Assembly: GCA_963749415.1 (NCBI GenBank) | Contig: CAVVMG010000001.1 | Location: 434,001-498,000, forward strand | Length of the DNA stretch: 64,000 bases | Direction: 5' to 3' | Origin: JALYNX01 sp963749415 | Lineage (GTDB): Bacteria > Actinomycetota > Acidimicrobiia > Spongiisociales > ZC4RG35 | Shown: positions 7,478-15,254 of the stretch, piece by piece | How the letters are laid out: every line of letters starts with the position of its first letter | Position numbering within the stretch: position 1 is the stretch's first letter | The notes under the pieces: generated by a model | What the model was told of the DNA's origin: nothing | What the model saw: the letters and a program-made list of their open reading frames with translations, nothing else | The model's database searches: none | Position numbers and translations under genes: made by a program

Positions 7478-9625
7478 TTGGCAGCGCGCAGAGGTGGTTT
7501 GGGTCGCGGCTTGGAGGCGCTGATTCCGACAGGAAACTCTGAGCACCACAAGAAGCGCGCCCTCCGCATCATCGATGCCGACGGGCAGCTGATCGGCGAC
7601 GACCCGAGCCTGGATCCGGGGCTCTACCAGCAGATGTACCGGCAGATGGTGCTGGCCCGGGCGCTGGATCGCAGGATGCTCGCCCTGCAGCGACAGGGGC
7701 GTCTCGGGACCTACGCGATGCTGGAGGGTCAGGAGGCGGTGCAGGTGGGGTCGGTGCTCGCCCTCAGGCCGGACGACTTCGTCTTCCCCTCGTACCGGGA
7801 GCATGCGGTCCAGGTGGCCAGGGGCCTTCCGATCGAGGTGCTTCTCGCCTACTGGAAGGGCCTCCCCAATGCCGGCTGGGACCTGGAGAAATACCGCACC
7901 GGGATCGTGACCGTTCCCATAGCCAGCCAGCTGCCTCACGCCGTCGGCTACTCGTACATGACCAAGCTCCGCGGTGAGGACACGGTGACCGCCACCTACT
8001 TCGGAGACGGCGCCACATCGGAGAGCGATTTCCACGCTGCAATGAACTTCGCCGGGGTGTGGAAGACACCGACCATTTTCATTTGCGCCAACAACCTCTA
8101 TGCGATCTCGGTCCCCTACGAGAAGCAGACCGCATCGGAGACGATCGCCCAGAAGGCCGCCGCCTACGGCTTCGAGGGGTTCCGGGTCGACGGGATGGAC
8201 CCGATCGCCATGTTCCTCGCCACCCGGATTGCGGTTCGCAACGCCCGAAACGGGCAGGGGCCCACTCTGATCGAGGCCATGACCTACCGCTACGGGCCCC
8301 ATGCCACAGCCGATGACCCCACCCTCTACCGATCCCGTGAAGAGGAGCAGAAGTGGAGGAGGCGTGATCCGATCGAGAGGCTGCGACGTTTCCTGGAGAG
8401 GCGGGACGAGTGGGACGAGAGGGCCGAGGAGAAGATCATCCAGGAGGCCGCCGACGAGGTCGATGCCGCGATAACCGCCATCGAGGCCGAGCCACTGCCG
8501 CCCCGCGAGGACAGCGTCCGACACGGATTTCACAAGATCCCTGGGCACGTTGTGCAGCAATTGCATGCCATGCAGCGAGCCCACGGGGAAGCGCCCACCG
8601 CATTCGGGGCCGACGAGATCTGGGAGATCGGTGAGGACGATCTTCCCGGCGGGCCTACCGAGTCATGGACCATGGCCGATGCCATCAATGCCGCCCTGGG
8701 CCAGGCGATGGAGCGAAACCCGGATGTGATCGTCCTCGGTGAGGATGTGGGCTTGAGCGGAGGCGTGTTCCGGATAACAGAAGGGCTCCAGGAGGCCTAC
8801 GGCGAGGAACGGGTCATCGACACCCCGCTCAACGAATCGGGGATCGTCGGCGCCGCGGTTGGCATGGCACTGGCCGGAGGCCGGCCCGTTGCCGAGATCC
8901 AGTTCGAAGGGTTCGTCTACCCGGCCTTCGACCAGATCGTCAGCCACCTCGGGCGGTTCCGTTTCCGGACAAGAGGCAACTCCAGCGTCCCGGTGGTGGT
9001 CCGTTTCCCCAATGGCGCCGGCATCGGGGCCCATGAGCATCACTGCGACTCGCCCGAGGCCTATTTCGTGCACGCACCGGGCCTGGTGGTGGTCTGCCCC
9101 TCGACGGCGACAGACGCCAAAGGTCTGCTCGCCGCGGCACTGGAAGGGGAGGATCCGGTGATCTTCCTCGAGCCCAAGGTCCTCTATCGGGCCGGCCGCG
9201 AGGATGTGCCCACGGAGCATTACACCCTCCCCATCGGCAGGGCCCGAGTGCGGAGAGAGGGGACCGACCTCACGCTCGTCACCTACGGGGGCATGGTCCC
9301 GGTGGCCCTGGAGGCCGCGGAGCGGTCAGCGGCGTCAGTCGAAGTCATCGACCTTCGGACTCTGTTCCCATGGGACCGAGAGACGGTCCTCGACTCGGTC
9401 GCCCGCACCGGGCGCCTGCTACTGGTCCAGGAGCCACAGGGGTCGGCCGGAGTCGCTGCCGAGGTCGCAGCGGTCGTCGCAGAGAAAGCCCTTTACGACC
9501 TGCAGGCCCCGATTGTCCGGGTGACCGGGTTCGATGTGCCCTGGCCCCAGTTCGCGATCGAGAAGCACGCCCTGATCGATGTCGATCGGGTGATCGCAGG
9601 CATCGAGGAGGCCTTGGGGCATTGA
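7478..9625 (+). CDS. 2-oxoacid dehydrogenase E1, fused alpha-beta subunits, with ParB-like N-terminal peptide
   Basis: 715 residues. Residues about 45-340 are the ThDP-dependent E1-alpha domain, with GDGATSESDFHAA...NNLYAISVP as the ThDP/Mg site. After a charged linker, residues about 385-715 form the E1-beta domain (VLGEDVG, GIVGAAVGMALAG, GAHEHHCDSPEAYF). It decarboxylates a 2-oxoacid (branched-chain or pyruvate class) for a lipoyl E2; no E2/E3 genes lie nearby. The TTG start has a strong AAGGAG at 7466-7471. The first 18 residues read MAARRGGLGRGLEALIPT, essentially the N-terminal ParA-contacting motif of actinobacterial ParB, which E1 enzymes are not known to carry. Translationally coupled (TTGA) to the LOG gene. 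Confidence 0.9.
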   Translation: MAARRGGLGRGLEALIPTGNSEHHKKRALRIIDADGQLIGDDPSLDPGLYQQMYRQMVLARALDRRMLALQRQGRLGTYAMLEGQEAVQVGSVLALRPDDFVFPSYREHAVQVARGLPIEVLLAYWKGLPNAGWDLEKYRTGIVTVPIASQLPHAVGYSYMTKLRGEDTVTATYFGDGATSESDFHAAMNFAGVWKTPTIFICANNLYAISVPYEKQTASETIAQKAAAYGFEGFRVDGMDPIAMFLATRIAVRNARNGQGPTLIEAMTYRYGPHATADDPTLYRSREEEQKWRRRDPIERLRRFLERRDEWDERAEEKIIQEAADEVDAAITAIEAEPLPPREDSVRHGFHKIPGHVVQQLHAMQRAHGEAPTAFGADEIWEIGEDDLPGGPTESWTMADAINAALGQAMERNPDVIVLGEDVGLSGGVFRITEGLQEAYGEERVIDTPLNESGIVGAAVGMALAGGRPVAEIQFEGFVYPAFDQIVSHLGRFRFRTRGNSSVPVVVRFPNGAGIGAHEHHCDSPEAYFVHAPGLVVVCPSTATDAKGLLAAALEGEDPVIFLEPKVLYRAGREDVPTEHYTLPIGRARVRREGTDLTLVTYGGMVPVALEAAERSAASVEVIDLRTLFPWDRETVLDSVARTGRLLLVQEPQGSAGVAAEVAAVVAEKALYDLQAPIVRVTGFDVPWPQFAIEKHALIDVDRVIAGIEEALGH

Positions 9626-10186
9626 CCGGGTCGGTCGCGGTGTTCGGCTCTTCTCAGACTGTCCTCGACTCGGACGACTGGCTGGACGCGGTCACCGTCG
9701 GCCGCCGGCTCGCCGAAGCCGGCCTCGAGGTGATCACCGGCGGCTATGGCGGGACCATGGAGGCCGCCTCGTTGGGCGCCTCGACAGCCGGGGGAAAGGT
9801 GGTTGGTGTCACTGCTCCCAGCCTGTTTCCCGGATCGTTCCGGAGCCAATGCCTACGTCGGAGAGCTCATCGAGGCGCCCACCCTGTCTGCCCGGATAGA
9901 CACCATGATGAGACGTGCCGACGCCACCATCACCCTGCCCGGCTCCATCGGGACTGCCACCGAGCTGATCACTGCTTGGAACATGAACTTCATCTCCCGG
10001 CACGTCGGGGGTCGACCCATACCGAGTGCCGCGGTCGGACCCCAGTGGCAAAAGGTGGCCGATGCGCTAGTCCTCATCCTCGGGGCGGAAATCAACGGTA
10101 TCTATTGGGCAAACAGCGCTGACGAGGGGGTGGAGTGGATCCTGGGGCAGCTGGGAATCCGCGAGACAGAGTCGGCGAGCACCTAG
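9622..10186 (+). pseudogene. LOG-family (lysine decarboxylase-like) protein, frameshifted
   Basis: The N-terminal half (SVAVFGSS...GLEVITGGYGGTMEAASLGA) and C-terminal half (GANAYVGELIEAPTLSARIDTMMRRADA, then LPGSIGTATELITAWN) are the two parts of a Rossmann LOG protein, the cytokinin-nucleotide phosphoribohydrolase/TIGR00730 family. They lie in adjacent frames. Deleting one G at 9832-9833 restores LFPDRSGANAYVG and a protein of about 187 residues. The canonical PGGxGTxxE motif is PGSIGTATE here, so a glycine is replaced by serine. TTG start overlapping the E1 stop. Confidence 0.75.
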
Positions 10187-10200
10187 TCTTTCGCCAGGTC

Positions 10201-10422
10201 ATGAGTCACATCCGCCCCGAATCAAAGTCGTCCAAGCATCGAATCACCGAGTGTCGCAAAGGCCGTCACGACTACGCAGACGGCCAGCACATCGGCGCCG
10301 GGATTCAGCGCCGGGTGTGCCGAACATGCGCCTACGTGACCATCGACCTCAGCGGAGCCGAGACAACCTCGCTTGCTTCTGAGCTCCACGGCGCCGGCCA
10401 GCTGGCGGCCGCCAAGCGGTAG
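10201..10422 (+). CDS. Small Cys-containing protein of unknown function
   Basis: 73 residues from ATG. Contains C-x3-G-x-H (CRKGRHDY) followed 25 residues later by CRTCAYVTIDLS. The Cys/His spacing suggests a single zinc-ribbon-like site. The Ser/Lys-rich N-terminus and basic character would fit a nucleic-acid or ribosome-associated protein, but that is inference. It lies between the LOG and Nudix genes in the same direction. Confidence 0.5.
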   Translation: MSHIRPESKSSKHRITECRKGRHDYADGQHIGAGIQRRVCRTCAYVTIDLSGAETTSLASELHGAGQLAAAKR

Positions 10423-10450
10423 GGGATTCCCCGCCTCTAAGCTCCCGCCG

Positions 10451-11329
10451 GTGCCACGACTCATTCGAGCCGCCGGGGGAGTGGTGATCAAGCGGACCAG
10501 GAAGGGAAAGCTCAAGATCCTGGTCACCCATCGCCCACGCTACGACGACTGGTCTTTGCCCAAGGGCAAGGCCGACTCCAAAGAGAAGCCGGAAGAAACA
10601 GCGGTGCGAGAGGTGCTCGAGGAGACCGGGTTCCACTGCCGGATCGTTGCCCCTTTGGGGAAGACCCGCTACAAGGTCTCCGACCGGACCAAGGAAGTCT
10701 CCTGGTTCGCGATGCGCCCGCTCCCGGACAGCCCCGGGTTTCGGCCCAACGCCGAAGTGGACGCGGTGAGGTGGCTGTCGCGAAAGAAGGCAGCGAACCT
10801 GCTCGACTACGAGCGCGACCGGAGCCTGGTCATGGAGACCGACCTCAAGAAGCTGTCGCGGACCGGCACGCTCTTCCTCCTTCGCCACGCGGTTGCCGGT
10901 GACCGCTCGAAATGGAGCGCGGAGGACCGGCACCGCCCGCTGACCAAGCTCGGGCACCGCCAGGCGCGGGCCATCGCGGAGCAGCTGGGGGGTAGAGGCA
11001 TCGAGCGGATCATCTCCAGCCCCTATGACCGGTGCACGCAGACAGTCGATCCCCTGTCCCGGGACGCTCGGGCCCGCGTGGAGACGTCGGATGCGATCGC
11101 CGAGAATGCGGACCTCGACAACTCCTGGGGGCTCCTGAAGGCCCTGGTCGGCCAGAACGCCGTGCTCTGCACCCACGGGGACGAGATCGCGGCGTTGATG
11201 AAGCGATTGGTCAACTCCGGGCTCAGTGTCGACTCCAGGCTCTACTACTCGAAGGGCTCCATCTGGGAGGTCGAGGTCGACGGTGGCAAGTTCACGACCG
11301 GGACCTACTTCCCGCCGCCGGGCAAGTAG
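10451..11329 (+). CDS. Nudix hydrolase fused to SixA-type histidine phosphatase (MutT1-like)
   Basis: 292 residues from GTG. Residues 1-135 form a Nudix domain with the full box GKADSKEKPEETAVREVLEETGF. Residues about 140-290 are a histidine-phosphatase domain with the catalytic LLRHAVAGD and a second histidine in CTHGDE. This two-domain arrangement is that of mycobacterial MutT1, which hydrolyses 8-oxo-(d)GTP and diadenosine polyphosphates, so nucleotide-pool sanitation is the likely role. The C-terminal domain lacks the RHG glycine (RHA), as SixA proteins do. Confidence 0.88.
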   Translation: MPRLIRAAGGVVIKRTRKGKLKILVTHRPRYDDWSLPKGKADSKEKPEETAVREVLEETGFHCRIVAPLGKTRYKVSDRTKEVSWFAMRPLPDSPGFRPNAEVDAVRWLSRKKAANLLDYERDRSLVMETDLKKLSRTGTLFLLRHAVAGDRSKWSAEDRHRPLTKLGHRQARAIAEQLGGRGIERIISSPYDRCTQTVDPLSRDARARVETSDAIAENADLDNSWGLLKALVGQNAVLCTHGDEIAALMKRLVNSGLSVDSRLYYSKGSIWEVEVDGGKFTTGTYFPPPGK

Positions 11330-11392
11330 CGCTCGAACGCTGGGACAATCCGGCTTCGACCGATGCCTCCGACCCGGGCATGGAGGAACGCA

Positions 11393-13444
11393 GTGCCGTC
11401 ACCCCGCCGACAACGCACCTGGATCGCCCTCCTCTTCGGGTTGTCGATCGTCGGGGCATCGCTGCTGGTTCCAGCCCAGCCCGCATCGGCATCGGGTGAC
11501 ACCACCGTCCGTTGGGAGAGCTTTTCCGAGTCCCCGGAGTGCGGCCAGCCCTACACCCGTCCCCCCCAGGTCTCCCGCTCCGGCTCACTGACCAACAGCG
11601 AGCGGATCCTCGGTCCGTTCGGCACCTACTTCGGCCGTTCCATCAATCAGGTCAAGTCCCGTCTCGTGCTGTGGACCGTCCCCGGGAGTGGTGGGCAGCG
11701 GGTCTTGGTCCACCAAGCCGCGCTCCCCGCGTTCCGCCGCGTGGCCGCCGGCTTGGCTGCTGAGGCCGCCAATGGCCGGGTGTACCGGATCACCAGGGTG
11801 AGCGCATTCAGCGCCCGCACCGTCGACGGCACCCGTCAGATCTCCCGGCATGGCCTGGGGACCGCCATCGACATCAACTACCCACAGAACCCCTACCGCG
11901 CCGACGGCAAGCTGATCACCAACTTTCCCGACTGGTTCGTCCAGGTGTGGCGTGATGCCGGATTCTGCTGGGGCGGGGACTGGAGGGGGGCCAAGGACGC
12001 GATGCACTTCTCCTGGGTGGGGCCCAAGGCCACTCCGGCGACTTCCGACCCGCTGCCACCGATCCCACCGCTGACCTCGATCAAGGTGTTCGGCTCTCCG
12101 GTGGCGGACATCAGCACGGTCTTCGCCCCGGTGCTGGACCGCTACGACTTCATGATCGCCGACGGCGACGGGAACGCCGCCCCGGACGTGATTGGCTTGC
12201 GTGCCCACCCTGACGGCTCGGTCATCGATGTCGCCTCTGGCACCGACATGTTCGGGGCGTGTTCCATCGCACGCTTCTTCGTGCCGGACAAGTCCGTGAC
12301 CGGAGCCGAACACACCCTCTTCGTCGATGTCGACGGTGACAGCCGCCAGGATCTGGTCTCGATCAACGGATCCCAGGCCCGGGTGGCGACCCGGCGTGGG
12401 GACTACCAGGACCTGACCACCAGGGCCACGGCCATCGACCCCGATGCCGCGGCCATCGCCGCGGGCGACTTCAACGCCGATCACCTCGCCGACCTCTGGG
12501 TGGTCTCCCCCGATGGCACGTTGCGGGTGCACGCAGGACCGGGGTGGACCAGCGTCCTCCACGAGCAAGGCCTCCCCAGTGGGGCGCCGCGTGAGATCGC
12601 GGTCGGCGATCGTGATGGCGGCAATCTCCCTGAGTTGTTCGTGATGTACGGGGCGAGTGTTCGGATCCGGATCGAAGTCCTGAAGCTGGGGGGAAGCTGG
12701 CAATTGACCCAGGCCCTCTTGGTCGATGGGGCCGCAGGGAGGGTAGGAGCCTTTGGGGCGGCCGACTACGACGGGGACGGCCGGGCCGACTTCCAGGTCT
12801 TCGACGGCCGGCTCCGGCCCTACTTGGGGAACACCGCGACCGGACGACCCTCTGCGGGTTGGTTCGCCGACCCTGACTGTCCCGATGTCCCGGTGCGACT
12901 GGTCTACAACGGCACCTTCTTCGACGACGACACCAGTGTCCATGTCAAAGGGATCGAGGCCATGGCCGCGGCCGGGATCACCAAGGGCTGCAACCCGCCG
13001 TACAACGACATGTTCTGCCCCGGGCGCACTCTGACTCGGGCCGAGGCGGCCACTCTGCTCGCTCGAGCCCTCGCCCTCCCTGACCCAGGAAGGGACTTCT
13101 TCACCGACGACAACGGCGACGTGTTGGAGGGGGGGATCAACCGACTCGCGGGCGCGGGGATCACCACCGGCTGCAATCCACCGGCCAACACCCGGTTCTG
13201 TCCCGACCGCGCGCTCTCACGGGCCGAGTTCGCCACCTTCATCGCCCGCGCTCTCGGTCTCCCCGCCGCGACCCGGGACTTCTTCGTCGACGACAATGGG
13301 CACATCCTGGAAGGGGCGATCAATCGCATCGCCCAGGCCGGGATCACCACCGGCTGCAACCCCCCCACCAACAATCAGTTTTGCCCGGCCCGGCTCAATA
13401 CCCGGGCAGAGACCGCCACCTTCCTCACCAGGGCCTTGGGCTGA
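11393..13444 (+). CDS. Secreted VanY-type peptidase with FG-GAP-like region and GCNPP repeats
   Basis: 683 residues from GTG with GGAGG at 11382-11386. Signal peptide to about residue 34 (AQPASA). Residues about 45-220 resemble D-alanyl-D-alanine carboxypeptidase VanY/peptidase M15: RHGLGTAIDINYP and DWRGAKDAMHFSW supply the His/Asp/His zinc ligands. Residues about 230-510 carry several Asp-rich VCBS/FG-GAP-like motifs (DYDGDGRADFQVFDG), probably a calcium-binding beta-propeller. The last 170 residues are three repeats of about 55 residues around GITxGCNPP...FCP...TRAExATFLxRAL, an S-layer-homology-like module with two conserved Cys per repeat. Likely acts on peptidoglycan at the cell surface. 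Confidence 0.8.
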   Translation: MPSPRRQRTWIALLFGLSIVGASLLVPAQPASASGDTTVRWESFSESPECGQPYTRPPQVSRSGSLTNSERILGPFGTYFGRSINQVKSRLVLWTVPGSGGQRVLVHQAALPAFRRVAAGLAAEAANGRVYRITRVSAFSARTVDGTRQISRHGLGTAIDINYPQNPYRADGKLITNFPDWFVQVWRDAGFCWGGDWRGAKDAMHFSWVGPKATPATSDPLPPIPPLTSIKVFGSPVADISTVFAPVLDRYDFMIADGDGNAAPDVIGLRAHPDGSVIDVASGTDMFGACSIARFFVPDKSVTGAEHTLFVDVDGDSRQDLVSINGSQARVATRRGDYQDLTTRATAIDPDAAAIAAGDFNADHLADLWVVSPDGTLRVHAGPGWTSVLHEQGLPSGAPREIAVGDRDGGNLPELFVMYGASVRIRIEVLKLGGSWQLTQALLVDGAAGRVGAFGAADYDGDGRADFQVFDGRLRPYLGNTATGRPSAGWFADPDCPDVPVRLVYNGTFFDDDTSVHVKGIEAMAAAGITKGCNPPYNDMFCPGRTLTRAEAATLLARALALPDPGRDFFTDDNGDVLEGGINRLAGAGITTGCNPPANTRFCPDRALSRAEFATFIARALGLPAATRDFFVDDNGHILEGAINRIAQAGITTGCNPPTNNQFCPARLNTRAETATFLTRALG

Positions 13445-13490
13445 GACACGTTGGCCGTCCCCGGCCATCCACCAGGAGAGAGCGCTTGAC

Positions 13491-15254
13491 TCAGACCGTC
13501 TTGGTGCCCGCTACCCAGTCCCGATAGAGCCCGGTGTAAAGCCCGCCCCGCGCGATCAGGTCCCGGTGGTGGCCCCGCTCGACGAGACGGCCCTTGTCGA
13601 ACACCAGCACCTCATCGGCGCCCTCGGCCGTGGCGAGACGATGGGCGATGGTGACTGAGGTCCGGTCCTCGATGAGGTGTTGGATGGCGTGGCGAAGCGC
13701 CACATCGAGCGCTGGGTCGACCGCTGAGGTCGCCTCGTCCAGGACCAAGAGATCTGGGGAGCCGATCCAGGCCCGGACCAGCGCCACCAGCTGCCGCTCA
13801 CCGGCGGAGAGGTTGCTCCCCCGCTCCCCAACCGGGGTATCGAGCCCGGCGGGAAGGCCGGCTACCCAGTCACCGAGCTCCAGCTCGTGGAATGAGGTCC
13901 AGATCTCGGCGTCGTCGGCCTCCGGGCTGCCGTAGCGCACGTTTCCCGCGATGGTGTCGTCGAAGAGGAACCCCTCCTGGGGAACAAAGGCGACCCGGGA
14001 GCGCAACTCGGCGAGGGGGACTCGCTTGGCGTTCACTCCCCCGATGGTGACCGTCCCCACGCTGGGGTCGACGAGACGCACCAGCAGCTTGGCGAAGGTG
14101 GTCTTGCCCGACCCGGTCTCGCCAACCACCGCGACCCGGGATCCGACCGGGATGTCAACGGTCACCCCCTGCAGAACCTCGGCACCCTCCTCGTAGGAGA
14201 AGCCGACATCGCGGAATTGGGCGCTGAGACCACCGGGCCGCAGGTGGTCCGGGTCCTCGGGATCGGCAACCTCGATCTCGCTGTCCAGTGCCCCGAGGAC
14301 ACGACGCAGCCCGGAGGCGGCGCTCTGGGCAAACTCCAGGGTCTCCACCACGATCTGCAGCGGCTCGATGAGAAGGTTGGTGAGGAAGAGGAACGCGATC
14401 AGGGTGCCCGCGGTCATCCCCTGGTTGGTCCCGACGACGATCCCGGTGACCACGATGGCGGCGGTGAGTAGCCCTGCGAACACCTCGGCCGAGGAGAACA
14501 GGATGTTGCCGAAGCGAGCAGTCCGGAACTCGGACCAGAACCGCCGCTCCAGGGCATCGGCGACCTTGACCTTTGTGGAGCCCTCGATCCCGTACGCCCG
14601 GACCACAGGGATGGCGGTTATCGACTCGCTCAGCACGCCGAGCGAGTTCCCGACCTCCAACCTGACCCGGTCGTAGTTGCGGGCGAGAACGATCTGGAAC
14701 CACCGCATCAGCCCCAGGTAGAGCAAGACCCCGACCAGGGCCACGAGGGCCAGACGCCACTGGTAGAAGGACATCGCGACCAGGGCCAAGAAAACCTGGC
14801 TCCCGGCGATGACGATGCCGACCCCGCCCCATTCCATGAACTCCTCGAGCGTGGTCACGTCCGAGGTGACTCGGGAGACGAGGTCCCCGCGACGGTCGGC
14901 CTCGGTGTGGAGCACCGAACGCCGAAGCAGATGGCGAAAAGTCATGATCCGGAGATCCGAGAGCCCGGTCGATGAGCTCCGGATCAGGCGATGGATCGCG
15001 GCCCGGCCGATGAAGGCCCCGATGACCAGACAGACCAGCGCGATGGCCGCCTTCTGCAGGACACCGGCCATGTCGACCCCGCCGGGGGAGAGGATCTCGT
15101 CGTCGATGATCTGCTGCATCACGATCGGGGTGACCACCGTGATCGCCTGCCCGAGCGTTGCCAGTATCAAGGTGAGCCGCAGCCCCTTGCGCAACGCCGG
15201 GGCCACGCGGAAGGCGCGGACCAGGATCGTGCCGCTCGCTGATGGCTCGCTCAT
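13491..15254 (-). CDS. ABC exporter half-transporter (second subunit of heterodimer)
   Basis: 587 residues: six-helix membrane domain followed by a nucleotide-binding domain with Walker A GETGSGKTTFAK, signature LSAGERQ and Walker B LLVLDEATSAVD with an intact catalytic Glu. The signature is altered from LSGGQ to LSAGE. It starts with ATG overlapping the upstream half-transporter stop by 4 bp (15251-15254), so the two are translated together and should form a heterodimer. Type IV (B-family) exporter; substrate unknown, lipid- or drug-type by family. Confidence 0.9.
   Translation of the reverse strand: MSEPSASGTILVRAFRVAPALRKGLRLTLILATLGQAITVVTPIVMQQIIDDEILSPGGVDMAGVLQKAAIALVCLVIGAFIGRAAIHRLIRSSSTGLSDLRIMTFRHLLRRSVLHTEADRRGDLVSRVTSDVTTLEEFMEWGGVGIVIAGSQVFLALVAMSFYQWRLALVALVGVLLYLGLMRWFQIVLARNYDRVRLEVGNSLGVLSESITAIPVVRAYGIEGSTKVKVADALERRFWSEFRTARFGNILFSSAEVFAGLLTAAIVVTGIVVGTNQGMTAGTLIAFLFLTNLLIEPLQIVVETLEFAQSAASGLRRVLGALDSEIEVADPEDPDHLRPGGLSAQFRDVGFSYEEGAEVLQGVTVDIPVGSRVAVVGETGSGKTTFAKLLVRLVDPSVGTVTIGGVNAKRVPLAELRSRVAFVPQEGFLFDDTIAGNVRYGSPEADDAEIWTSFHELELGDWVAGLPAGLDTPVGERGSNLSAGERQLVALVRAWIGSPDLLVLDEATSAVDPALDVALRHAIQHLIEDRTSVTIAHRLATAEGADEVLVFDKGRLVERGHHRDLIARGGLYTGLYRDWVAGTKTV

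Noticed and set aside
7478..7560. A real parB gene at this position
   Set aside because: Only the N-terminal peptide is ParB-like; no ParB HTH or CTPase box follows, and the sequence runs straight into E1-alpha.
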